A stretch of 64,000 nt of DNA, taken from NCBI GenBank assembly GCA_022494885.1, contig JAGVSM010001160.1, forward strand, positions 1 through 64,000, given 5' to 3'. Every line of letters starts with the position of its first letter. Position 1 is the stretch's first letter. Positions 34,518-46,000 of this stretch are shown piece by piece. The notes below the pieces were generated by a model. The model worked only from the letters and a program-made list of their open reading frames with translations. It made no database searches and was not told the DNA's origin. The DNA is from Micrasema longulum (taxonomy: Eukaryota; Arthropoda; Insecta; Trichoptera; Brachycentridae). A program made the position numbers and the translations under genes.

Positions 34518-36014
34518 ATGCCTAAAACTTCTCAAAAATGTAAAGGATATGAAATTTTCCAAAGAATGAATTATCTCTTCCAGGTGAACAGAATACCAAT
34601 TCAGTTGTAGCTATTCTCAGTTAAATCTTTATCAATTAGTTCGTGAAACTCGTTTTATTTGTGCTTAATTTCAATATGCACTTATATTTTTATAGATCAG
34701 AGACCTGATGGCAGCACATCCAATGATGTCCACGTACTATGGAAATTTGATTGTGAATATCGCAAAAAAGTCGGTGCTCCGAATGTAGGTTACTTTTATG
34801 ATTATTAATTCATTTCAATTTACATCAATTACAAATAATAAATTAGAAACCAAGAATCTTCTTTTACATACCTCATAAAATTAGCTTAACTCAGTTGAGC
34901 ATTGTTGTTTGTGAAGTCTTATTTACGTGTATTTATTGTTCAAATTTGTTTTAAAATAATCCTAATTATATATTTTTTTGTTTTTGCGCCACAGCAGGGC
35001 AGAGCTGGTATTCTGAATGGAATTGCGTGCAAAGAGATCGCTATGTTAGCGTGTATTTAGTACATAAATATGCCTTAAAAAATAGTTTTCTACATGCGCT
35101 TTCGCGTTCAGAATACCTCCCCAGAAGGCCCAATTACAGTGGTGAATTACAACACTGAAGACTAAGATTTGAGACAAATCACATTTAATTTTTACGTTCT
35201 CACCGGGAATCGAACCCGGAACCTTTCGTGCTTAAGTCAAACAAATCACATTTAATTTTTATGTTCTCACCGGGAATCAAACCCGAAACCTTTCGTGCTC
35301 AAGTCAAGTGCCTTTAACCATTACACCACGAAGACCGCCAATATATATTATTAGTGTTTGCTATGCTTAAAACAAAATTGACTTGTTACTACTAGTACTT
35401 CCATCACATTTTTCCCTTTTAGGGGTTGATTGAGAGTTTGAAAATCCACATGCGTCTATCTTGACATACATTCCTTGCTTCTTCCACTTTCACAAATCTG
35501 CCCTTGATAATGCCTCTATTTGATATTTGTATTTATTTGATCGCATCAAGGCTGTTTTGGGCGTCCTCATCTTAAATTATTCACTCTTGTCATATATATT
35601 TGTTTTACTATTCTTTCATCACCCGTTCGTTCCATCTGATCAAACCATCTAAGTGATCCTGTTTTAATCTTATCAATTATGGTTATTTTTATAATTAAAT
35701 TTGTTTGCAGAGATCCCCATTTAAAAAGACAGATTTGTAAGAGGTGTCGAGGACCACTTTTACCGGGTCGAACTGCCAAAGTTCAAGTTAAAGGTAAAAA
35801 GAAGTCCACTCTCGTTTCTTGGCAATGTCTACAGTGCAATTTCGTCAAAAACTACCCTGCAGTAGCAAATAAGAAATTGTGGCTGGAAAACCCTGATTCG
35901 CTAATTGAAAAACTTGTATATGATGAAAATAAACCTTCCCAAACAAATCAGACAAAACCAAGTGTAACAAAAAAAGAAAAACCTCATCAAGAGACACTGG
36001 AAACTGATCGGTGA
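34518..36014 (+). CDS. RPP21: Ribonuclease P/MRP protein subunit p21 (Rpr2/Rpp21 family)
   Basis: Zinc-binding subunit of nuclear RNase P, which removes the 5' leader of pre-tRNA. Exons are 34518-34583, 34696-34784 and 35711-36014; the splices are phase 0 then phase 2, giving 152 aa (human is about 154). Exon 1 encodes MPKTSQKCKGYEIFQRMNY, matching the family's N-terminal helix (FQRLNFLYQ in human). Exon 2 carries YYGNLIVNIAKKSVLR, the counterpart of the human CYTERTIAKRLVLRR helix. Exon 3 holds the Rpr2 zinc site: CKRC at about residues 61-64 and CLQC at 91-94, four cysteines as expected, then a lysine-rich tail. Intron 2 contains a tRNA-like SINE and an antisense LINE fragment. The gene is divergent from PNPT1. 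A short 3' extension beyond the zinc ribbon is low-complexity, as usual for the family. Confidence 0.93.
35165..35340 (-). repeat. tRNA-like SINE with a tandemly duplicated end
   Basis: Minus strand: GGTCTTCGTGGTGTAATGG (A box), ACTTGACTTGAGCACGAAAG, GGTTTGATTCCCGGTGAGAA (B box). The B-box part plus a TTAATTTTT tail is duplicated, giving two copies about 68 bp apart. Head sequence differs from family 1. RPP21 intron 2. Confidence 0.7.
35415..35700 (-). pseudogene. Non-LTR RT C-terminal fragment, antisense in RPP21 intron 2
   Basis: Minus-strand ITIIDKIKTGSLRWFDQMER, RIVKQIYMTRVN and, further on, VEEARNVCQDRRMW, all collinear with the 21065-21712 copy. It ends only about 10 bp before the RPP21 exon 3 acceptor. 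Confidence 0.75.
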
Positions 36015-36243
36015 TTATTTTGGATCAAAAATAAGTGCAAAAACCATGTTCTTATAAGATTCACGAGTTATTATTTTTAAAATAAGAAAATGTCTATGGC
36101 AGTTCAACAAAAACCCTTGGTCGAAAAGTTTATAACTATGAGACCAAATTTTTCACAGTCGTTTCTTTATTGTAAATAATCAAAACTTAATATTATTAAT
36201 TGAATAGGCATTCACTTCGTAACACATTATAAATTATTAAGAA

Positions 36244-36249
36244 AATAAA
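36244..36249 (+). terminator. Candidate polyadenylation signal of RPP21
   Basis: AATAAA 230 nt after the RPP21 stop, at the left foot of a 19-bp inverted repeat. Position is plausible; chance occurrence cannot be excluded. Confidence 0.25.
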
Positions 36250-36374
36250 ACTTTGTTATTAGTGTTACACAATGTGAGTTTTATATCACCGGTCGGTGGG
36301 AGGAGTGCTCTCCCGAAACTGTAGTAGTGTTCTTGTAAAATAATAAAATTTTGGCAACACTAATAACAAAGTTT
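36248..36374. repeat. 19-bp perfect inverted repeat (loop about 89 bp)
   Basis: AAACTTTGTTATTAGTGTT at 36248-36266 is exactly complementary to 36356-36374. The loop is GC-richer (CACCGGTCGGTGGGAGGAG). It may be a small inverted-repeat element or a hairpin in a long RPP21 3' UTR. Confidence 0.75.
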
Positions 36375-38569
36375 CATTTTCATAATAATTTAATCAAAAC
36401 TTACTCTAGAGAAATTATTAATTTTGCAGCTAGTCAATTTAGATAATGTTTTTATAGTAAAAGTAAGAAATATCTCTTTCGGTATACCCAAATATTTTTT
36501 TTTCTATTTTCTGGAAAATGGGCAAAAAGTTGTTATAGAGAGAGTGCCTCGGACCTCCTGATCCTTAGTTTGTGACACTACCACAGGACCACAACCGTCT
36601 CAAATTATTTATGTACCAATATAAGACTTAATAATAAAACAATTTATAATAAACTATATTTTATTTGAAAAATAGAGTATACAGTCAACAATTATGTATA
36701 TACATACATTTACAACAAATTGCATATCACAAAAGTATTCTTGGAGAATAAGGCACAATTTTCGATAGAACAGTGGTGTATGAACAAACTAGCATTAATT
36801 CTCGTGATTTATTTGTAAATATTAATTAGTTAAAAAACTAATATTTTTCAATCTATCCATAATAGAGATATAAAAATACAAACAAGTGCTCGATATAGAT
36901 TTTCTAGCTACCATTAGCAGTCATGTTAATATATTATGTATTAAACGTTTTATAAAAATATCAACACATTCACAACATTTTAACGACGTAAAATTATAAT
37001 AAACTACATCAGTGACATGATCTTACTATGATATGTAGATTACATTTAAAAGTTTAACGTTAAATTTACATCTACCTGACTAGTCAACTCATAACTTAAT
37101 TATGTTATTTTTGATTGGCTTTTTATATCCATTCATGTTGATGGCTTTTTTAGCCATTCATGTTGATGTAGGGAGACTTAATTGGAAGAAATATAATAGG
37201 ACACTTGGACTGAGTTTTATGTTCGTTTTACATATACAACAAACATACCCTTCTCAAAGATTCTTAGTTTAATATTTACTTCCATATCATCAATATTTTT
37301 TTCCATTTTACTTAATTACGATTTTTTTAAACTTACCAAGTGTCATTTTATAGAACTTCACTTTGTATTTTGATATGTTGACAGAATTATTTTTACGTGT
37401 TATTTGCACAGTCTCTCGGATATTCCATCTAAGATATAAGTTATAATTGTATTTGGAAAAAATATAGCTGCCATGGAGCAACCGCATTTATGTACATATA
37501 ACAATATATTATAACAATCATTATGCAGTTCTTGTGTATTTCATATGTCAAATAGATGATTATTATTTTATTAAAATTCTATAAACCTACACAAAATCAT
37601 ATTCAAAACTTCGATTCGTCATTGTAACTATATTTAAATACAATATACATGTTGAATGTTTTACATATAAATTTTATTTTCAAAATTAAAATGTGATCGA
37701 CCATTAATTAATTTGGTATTTATGAGTGTGATAAATTTATTACAAGTACATGGTACATCAGAGTGTAACATTAATAAAATATTATTCTATATACTAGATA
37801 AATAAATAAACAAATATTCTTATAAAAAAAAGCTTATTATACAAGCAACCTAAAAGATAAAGTGATTAATCTCAGGGAAACAAAATTGTTGGATTTTTGT
37901 TTACTGTTGAAATGCGCATTTCAAAAAAAAACTATTGAAATCATATGTAAATAAACAGCTAGTATGTGTTCAAATTATAACTGTTTCTTAAACAACCAAA
38001 TACATCTTTCAGAAATGCAGTAATTAAAACTATAACATAAAATTTGCAAATATCCTTTGTAAACAAAATCAGAGAGCGTAAAAAAATAGGAGTACATTAT
38101 ACGCTTAAATGTATACTTATACTATGTAGGATAAAAAAAGTTATTTAGCTTTTTAATACTAAAATAGGAAAGGTACAAAAAAAGTATTGCATTACTTGTT
38201 GTACCAAACATTATTAAAATATTTTTTTAGTATATGTATCTTCAATTTATGGTGGGGTGGTTTAATGAGGCAAGATACATTTTTTTGTTTATTTGATGTG
38301 TTTCCGTACACCCGGGAACCACCTGTAAGAATATTAAACAAAATAAACATTAATTTCATTAAACATTAATAATCGTTTTTCAATTATCATAAATGAAAGA
38401 AAAATTGTCAGTTTTTATATTTCCATGTTTTAATAAGTACATACATTATTATGGCAGTGTTAACTGTCGACTTATTGTACGGGGGTAGAATAAAAAGTAA
38501 TGCACACATGTCTGTAGCTAACAAAAATAAATAGCAAGATCGGGCAAAAAGCATATTAAAGTACAATTC

Positions 38570-39000
38570 TTAAGCTTCATAATCATTTATTTATTTTTAA
38601 ACGTAGAGACGGTGTAGTACCCACCATGAACAGATTTTACGGTGTCCCAATTGTTAAATAATGAAGTCGACACGGTCCTTGAATATTCCACTATGGTTTG
38701 CGATATGTTTTTGATTGATTCGCCGTCGACTTTGAATTGAATAGAGACGAGTTTGCAATGTTTATCGTCTGTGACAGTAATCAGTCCTCCACTGCTTGTT
38801 TCATCAACAATTATGGCTTTTCCAGGCTTGCAACCATGAAAGTTTGTCAAAAATCGATTTACAGTAGACCTATCAACAGCGTCGTCACTATAAACAGCCT
38901 TTAAATTAAGATAAATCTCAGCAGGAGTTAAAAATTTGATAACAGCACGCTGTTTAACTCATGTTGACATAGCACCAGAACACGTCTCCATACTTCCGCT
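38570..39000 (-). pseudogene. Mariner-type transposase N-terminal relic
   Basis: Minus-strand VKQRAVIKFLTPAEIYLNLK, then VYSDDAVDRSTVNRF and GKAIIVDETSSGGLITVTD, resembling the HTH DNA-binding half of mariner transposases (E-I-H-x-x-L...YGDSAPSYSTVxxWxxxF...DxPRSGRP). Broken by stops; the catalytic half is absent. Confidence 0.5.
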
Positions 39001-39433
39001 TCTCAAAGTACACTGGATGAACGCAACACCTTCAAACCGGCCCATGCATATAGAGGGGAAATGATACTTCTACATGCCACCTGGCGCGCTACTAAAGATC
39101 ATTTCGTTTGCATTTTGTGAGTATACCCTCATCGTATGCAGAATTACCTCTAATAACCATAAACTATTCTTCTAGTCTTGTTTCCTAACTGCATTGGTAA
39201 ACAATCTCAATCATTTGATACATGAAAGCTAGATTTTCTAAAACTCAGTACATATTAAAAAAAAAATCTGTTATAAGTGAAATTTTGTCATTTTTATGTG
39301 AGTAAACCCATGTTTTCTTCAATACTAAACTTTTCCATAACATAATTACGTTGTCGTAAGATGTATAGTGTTTTCCAATTGTTTGTGTACTTTGTAACTG
39401 AGTAAAATGTGATGTAATATACAAATAATAATA

Positions 39434-39805
39434 AATCATAATCATAATCATTCCCCTTTCCACACCTAGTGATGCATAAGGACACTGCATTTGTAAACCA
39501 AATGCGCCGTATTTTGATCTTCTGCTACATAAAGGTAAGGTGATTAGCCCTACACTTCAGGTGCCAGTCCAGGAACAATAAAATATAGCGGTTGAAATAA
39601 CCTTGAAAATCTATATTTCACGTCCATCTTGCCAGAAATGAAACACATCAACCATTACACGAGGTAGACTCATTTCCACTAGATTACCTTACTCAGGATT
39701 TTTACCTGAGAGCAGCCATTGAGTCAAAAGCACTCATCCAAGATTCTGGTTCTATTTCACACATAGAACTATATTCTTCATCGCCCCGAACACAGACAGA
39801 TAATA
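39434..39805 (-). repeat. Composite SINE: family-1 SINE plus upstream module M
   Basis: The SINE body (39434-39675) has a decayed tRNA head. Directly 5' of it on the minus strand lies a 125-bp module (CTGTGTTCGGGGCGATGAAG, GTTCTATGTGTGAAATAGAA, GGCTGCTCTCAGGTAAAAAT). The same module precedes the SINEs at 40430 and 63235. Confidence 0.7.
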
Positions 39806-39992
39806 ATAATTGAGGAACTATAATTCATTCTGTCCATTGTACTATAGCTGCAAGATGTATTGATTTCTTGCCTTTTAATATGCAGCATCCTTGAAGTAAT
39901 ATTTTACGATGATGGTGATAGTTTCACCATGAGATTGTTTTTCACATCTTCAACTCATTGGGAATATTACGCACATAAATAAATGATCTATT

Positions 39993-39998
39993 TTTATT
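39993..39998 (-). terminator. Candidate polyadenylation signal of the TatD-like gene
   Basis: AATAAA on the minus strand lies 38 nt past the TAA stop. In AT-rich DNA such hexamers are frequent, so the assignment rests only on position. Confidence 0.35.
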
Positions 39999-40035
39999 TA
40001 TAGAATATACAATTTTAAAAAAAGACTTACCAAAT

Positions 40036-43000
40036 TTACTGGCTCAACCCAAACAGTTTGAGTGCATTGTAAGCAGTTGCCAAAGCAACTTCCTCAGATC
40101 TTCGGCCCATAAAGGCAGCAATCATCTCCACTACAGCTGGTAGTGAACATGGCTCGTTTCGTTGAAATGTACAATATCGTTGTAAAAATGTCATAGATCT
40201 ACAAACGAAGCAAAAAACAAGTTGAGTTTTTAATATAATTTAATATTTTTTTGTGACTATAATTAAAAAAATATTCATATGTAAATTTATTTATTTATTA
40301 GACAATTGTAGTCTGCATTTATTTTACACATCTTATAATAATACTTCCTCACTGCAGTGAGTCATGCTAAGGGATATTTTTTTTTACTTAGAAGCGCATT
40401 ATATTCGACCCAAAGTGAATTTTTAACTTATCATCATCGTCCACCTTGGCACTGCATTAGTAAACCAAATGCAGCGTAGTTTGATAAGATACTTGGAAGG
40501 TGATCAGTCTTGTGCGTCAGGTGCTAATCTAGGAAAAATGAAATACTGCAGTCTAAAAAAACTTTAGAATCAATATATAGATAGGTGAAGGAGCCGATCA
40601 CTACACAACGAGGAGGACTTATCTTCACTTGATTTCCTTATTCAGGACTTTTACCTAAGAGCAGCCATCAAGTTGAAAACACTCGTCCAAGGATCTGGTT
40701 CTATGTCACACACAGAACTGTATTCTCTTATCCGCCTGGATACAGAGAGATCTTAATTCCTAAATATGTATGCCCTTTTAAAGAAAACATTTATATAGGG
40801 CGTACTGTGTTACATTAAAGAATGCACTTAGTTTTATCTATTTGCCAATTATTAACCACCCATCTCCATTATTTATCTGCTGTTTTTACAAATTTATATA
40901 CAAATTTACAAATTTACAATTTACAAATTTATATTCTAATTATTATTACTACTTAAGTTTTGGGGGCCCTTACTAAGTGAAACAAAAATCTGTAAGAATG
41001 AATTTGAAAAATAATTATTTCATGCCAATATGAATTTGTCGGGTTTCGCAATTGTGGCACCTACGTGCTGTCTATCTACAAAAAACATATTTACAATATT
41101 TTTAAGGTGCATTATTTGATAAACTGAAATAATTTATTTTTATATGGACAAATTAACTTTATTTAACTGCAAGATAAATTAAGTAATTAAAATCCATTGC
41201 TTATCGTAATACAAACATGTGATTATTGTTGTTGCATTATTAATTAGGTTTATTAATAGATAACCAAATGTATTGCTAGATAATTTCCAATGCCAAAATA
41301 TATCTAGCTACTTTATATTACTGATACTGCACATGTTTTATATAATTTTAATTAAATTACGTTTAAAAAGGTCAAACTTTATTACTACATCTATGCATAT
41401 TATATTATATACATTTAAAATATTTGGACATATGAAATTTCGGCAGTATTTAGTTGAGCAAAATACCTACTACCAATGAAAATAATGCAAAATTCATACA
41501 AATTTAAAATTTCTGTATTAAATAAACAAAATTAAGAATAAAGAGTGGAGCAGAACTTACCGTTCAGTAAGAGCATCCTTAACATGTGCAGGCAGCTTCG
41601 AGGCACGGGTATTTGGGTACATAAAGGGTGAGTCAGTCTCCACTAAGAGTTTATCTAACGGTATTTTACCATCTGCTAAAAGTGTTCTCACCCCATTATC
41701 TGATTTATCTTTGCATAGGTACCCTAAAAATAAAAAAATGTGTTTAAAGAAAGCTCGTATAAACGAGTAGCGGTGTAAGTGCAATTTTCACATAAACGAA
41801 ATATTATTGAATAAATTGAATATGCATGTATGACGATAACACTAATCGACAATGATTTTGTTACATTAACTATTACTGTCGATTATTATGCATTTTTGCC
41901 TGCTAAATATAAATATGCTATCAGAATGTATCTATCACCCTTTATTTTTTTGTAATTTTATGTTTTACTCCCAAATTACTATATCTAGCCTTTCATATCT
42001 AATTTTTGTACCAGTTTAAAATAATATTGGTTTAACCATGCGTTTTTATTTACCCAATATCGCATTAGTCTGGATATATCTGATTTTTGGCAATAATTGG
42101 ACAACTTTAGTATTTTTTTACTGCTAGTAAAGTAAATATCTATTATTACTAGTAGCACACATTAACTAACCAAAATTGTGAACCACTTAAACTATGTACA
42201 ATATATTGTTTAACGACGATGACCAGTGGCGTGCGTTCCATATAGGGACATAAGCAATACCTACCCTACTCGAATTTCATTAAAACAATTACAAAAAATA
42301 ATATAAAATATGTAAGTAACTATTTGTAAAATTTTAAAAATGCGCCAGATAAAATTCAGTTAATTACTGTGTCATACCGATCGGAGCGCAACCATCGGCC
42401 AGGGTCGGCTAAGGCACAAACTACAATGGCTTATTTTGTTCATACTACAGCTGCTGTTTACATGAACAAAACGTGTATGTGTGAGTTTTTTTTCAGTTGT
42501 AATTACGCATGTATGGGTAACTTTAAAGGCAGTGCTTTTCATAAACAAACAAATACGTATCTGGCATCTAGCGTTTTTTTTATATTATTATTTAATAAAA
42601 GTCGGTCAAATAAATAACCTCAAACACCTCAAATCGATTACCTTAATAAAATCGAGAATATGGTCCACGTTAACTTTGTTAATAAAAAAAATAAATGGAG
42701 TTCCGTGAAACTTGTGATAGTGACGGAAATATGTGTTTAACCGTTTCAATAAACAACATATTTTCTCAGTTATCCTTTATGGGCAGGTGACGAGTGAAGG
42801 AAATTGTTTGGTAAGATTTATTACTTATATAAAACATACTTATTTTCTACTGCCTACCCTAGTTAAAAACTCCTGAAGGCAGTACATATTCCCCTCCATA
42901 TGGATACAGCCAGCAGCATGTGTTTTCGCCATTTTGTTTATAAAAAAAAAATAGCCTTTGTCCGTGCGTGGACACCAGATCTTACACTCGCAGCCACCTC

Positions 43001-46000
43001 GGCTAGGCTGATTGTAGAAACACAATTGAAAAAGTTGATAAGAGAAAAAGAGACGCATTACATATTTATAAAAAAACTGCGTCTTGCTGCCAGGTCTAGA
43101 AATCCTCATATAACTATAAAAAAAATGCATCCTACCAGTAGGTCACTTGCATTATTTACGACTACTAAAAAATGGCCTCAAAGTTGAAATATGTATTTGC
43201 GTAAATCTTAACAAAGCAAATAACATTTATTTCATTAAAATTCACATTTCTGTTTTATCTTCATCAATGCACATTGATATATGAGTAAATTTTAGTTTTG
43301 ATCTTTACCCGTAAGCCCCAAAGAGTATCCTTCTTCTATGTATCGGACACCCTGATCGACGGAACCGCAAAACGAATGTATGAAAACAGGGGGTAGACGG
43401 CTACGATATGATGATAAAATGTTCAATAAGTCTTCCTGAGCTTCTTTTTCGTGTATGTATAATGGTTTACCAAGTTCGCATGCTAATTCAATCTGCAATA
43501 AAGATACACCTTTGAAAAATGTTACAGAAATAAATATGGAGAAACGAAACACAACAATACTTAAAAATAGTTTTAAAAAACATTGAAATTTATTGCAACA
43601 GAAAGGTTTTGAGAAGGGAATATTACTTCTCATAAGCTGGTTTAAATGACCACTTTGCATACCGCCACTACACTGGTCACTTAAACCAGCCGATAACAGG
43701 TAATAAACCCTGTAAATGCCTATACTTACATATTTCCTTCTCAAAAATGTTTTCCCTCTATGTAGCAATAAATTTTAATCTTAATAACTCCCTAGAGAAT
43801 GAAATCCAGCCTTCTCTACAAACATTTGGACATTCTAAAAATTGTTTGTAAAAAAGCAATTCAGAAAAGCGCTCATAAGGTATTATAATATTACAAAAAA
43901 GGCACCATTAGGATATCTGTTACGCATTATTTTTTTTATTTTATGGCAATTGAGTTGCAGTATATTGCACTGGCAACACAATAAACCGTCAGTTTGCTGA
44001 TAAAACCCTCTAAATGACAACATTCGATAAAACCAGTTATAAATGCAGTTATATGTAATTTTTTGAGCTTTATCCACTGATAAAAACCTCTAAATCAGTA
44101 TTTTTCAAAGCGGGCGATAACGCTCCCTTGTGGGCGTTGAAGGCCTCAGGAAGGCGGTAAAAGGCCTAGAGAAAATTAAGAGGCGTTGAGGCAGTCTAGC
44201 GGGGCGATGGCTGATTTAAAAAAAAAGGCTTCCAAAAGGTACTTGGCTGACTCGATTTTACAATCTGTTGGACTAGAGTTCCTAGAAAACAAAGACACAG
44301 GATTGCAAGACAACCTCATTACATCAAAGAATGATATTTCGTACTTGAAAGACCTGTATAAATTGTTTAATGTCAATCTCCAGTTTCACGGCGACGAATA
44401 GAACTTGATTAAAACAAAAAATGACATTGCTGCTTTCATAGCCAAACTGCTATTACAGAAAAGAAATATTGGCAGACGTGAATCGAATAACTTCCTTCAT
44501 TTATCAGCAGCATCCTTCAACAATAAGAACATGATTGTTTACTACTGCCTTGGACAATTCTCCTTAAGACTTAAAAAGTAGACTTTATTTTCAGTTCTCA
44601 ATTATACCTCGATAAACAAGCTTGTGTTTCTCCGAAATCGGTATGTATTTTTTTTTTTAAATGGTTAAAAACATTGTTTTTATTTTAATTTTAAGACTAT
44701 ACCCAAGCAACCTTTTTTTATTTGAAGATCTACCATATTATACAGTTCGCTGCTCTAACAGGCATTATTTGAGTTATCCATAGCAAAAATAAAAGTTACC
44801 TGTTTAATGAATATATCCCGTTGGACAGCAGGTTCGGAAAAGTCTTTTCCGTAGTCCAAACCACACTCCCCGATGGCGACACACTCGGGAGAAACCGCTA
44901 TACTCTTTAATGATTCCCAAAGATCTTCTTCAACCATTGACTTGGCATCGTGAGGATGGACACCTTAAAAGTCAAATTTATTTTTTGAAAACATATTTTA
45001 CATTGTTTCTGAGGCTAGCAACATTATTGTAAAGTGATATAAAATTTTATATTTGTTTTATTTTAGGCAATTCATCAGTATCAACAGCTATAGCTTATCC
45101 ACAGCTAATAGTGCATAAGGCACTCCATAAGTACACCAATTAGGAAGTTCGGTGTTGATTACAGTGAGCACACATTTGTGCATTTCAGAAACCTTATGTT
45201 CCGCCGGGTGAACATTTTAATGCATTTCAGTAACCTTCCAAAAAACACAACTTAAACTTCAATTTTTTTTCTGTCATGTTTGCTTTGCTGTAGAGCGGAT
45301 AGGTGTCACTATAATACAAAAATATAATTGATTCTTTTCTGTTTCAAAACATGACTAAAAGTTATTATAGCAAAGATAGACTATTAAAGTAAGAAAGAAA
45401 AAAATTGTATAGTATTATCAGCGCTATTTGTATTTCTGAAATAACTCCACGTGTGACGACAGAAGTTCCCTTCCGCTTATTCTCGATCAGTTCTGCCCAT
45501 TGACGGCAAGCGAACCGGAAATCTTCCATAACTCTCTTGTCATTGGTTGATTCATATGAACCAGTGACGTCGTTCAAAGTAGTTTGTTTTTATTAAAATA
45601 TTTTTAATATTTTTTTTCCTACATTTTCAGGAAACTTTGTATCCAATTTTCCGTAGGGCTGAAGTTCCTCACTGTGGCATGTCTTGATAACTTTTGTTAA
45701 ATGAAGATAAAATGATCAGTCTTATGCTTCAGGTGTCATTAATATGAATTATTCGTGTCCAGGAATCGAACATGCAACCTCTTGCATGGTAGGCAAAAGC
45801 GTTAACCACAATAATATAACCATAAGGCGGCCATTAGATTATTTGGTTGAATATAACGGGTTTTTAAAAATTATAATTAATAACTGGTTTTTAAAAACGC
45901 AATTGAATCGGGTTGTGGTCCCGTGGCTAGAGGACTCACGGCTCGAAGGTCTGTGGTTCGAATCTCACTCTACTCCAACATGATTCCCATTTTCTAATGG

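Larger units (their letters stand above)
36015..38560. other. AT-rich spacer after RPP21
   Basis: Besides a 19-bp inverted repeat at 36248-36266/36356-36374 and a small duplication of CCATTCATGTTGATG near 37130-37165, I see only very AT-rich unique-looking DNA without a gene. Confidence 0.45.
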
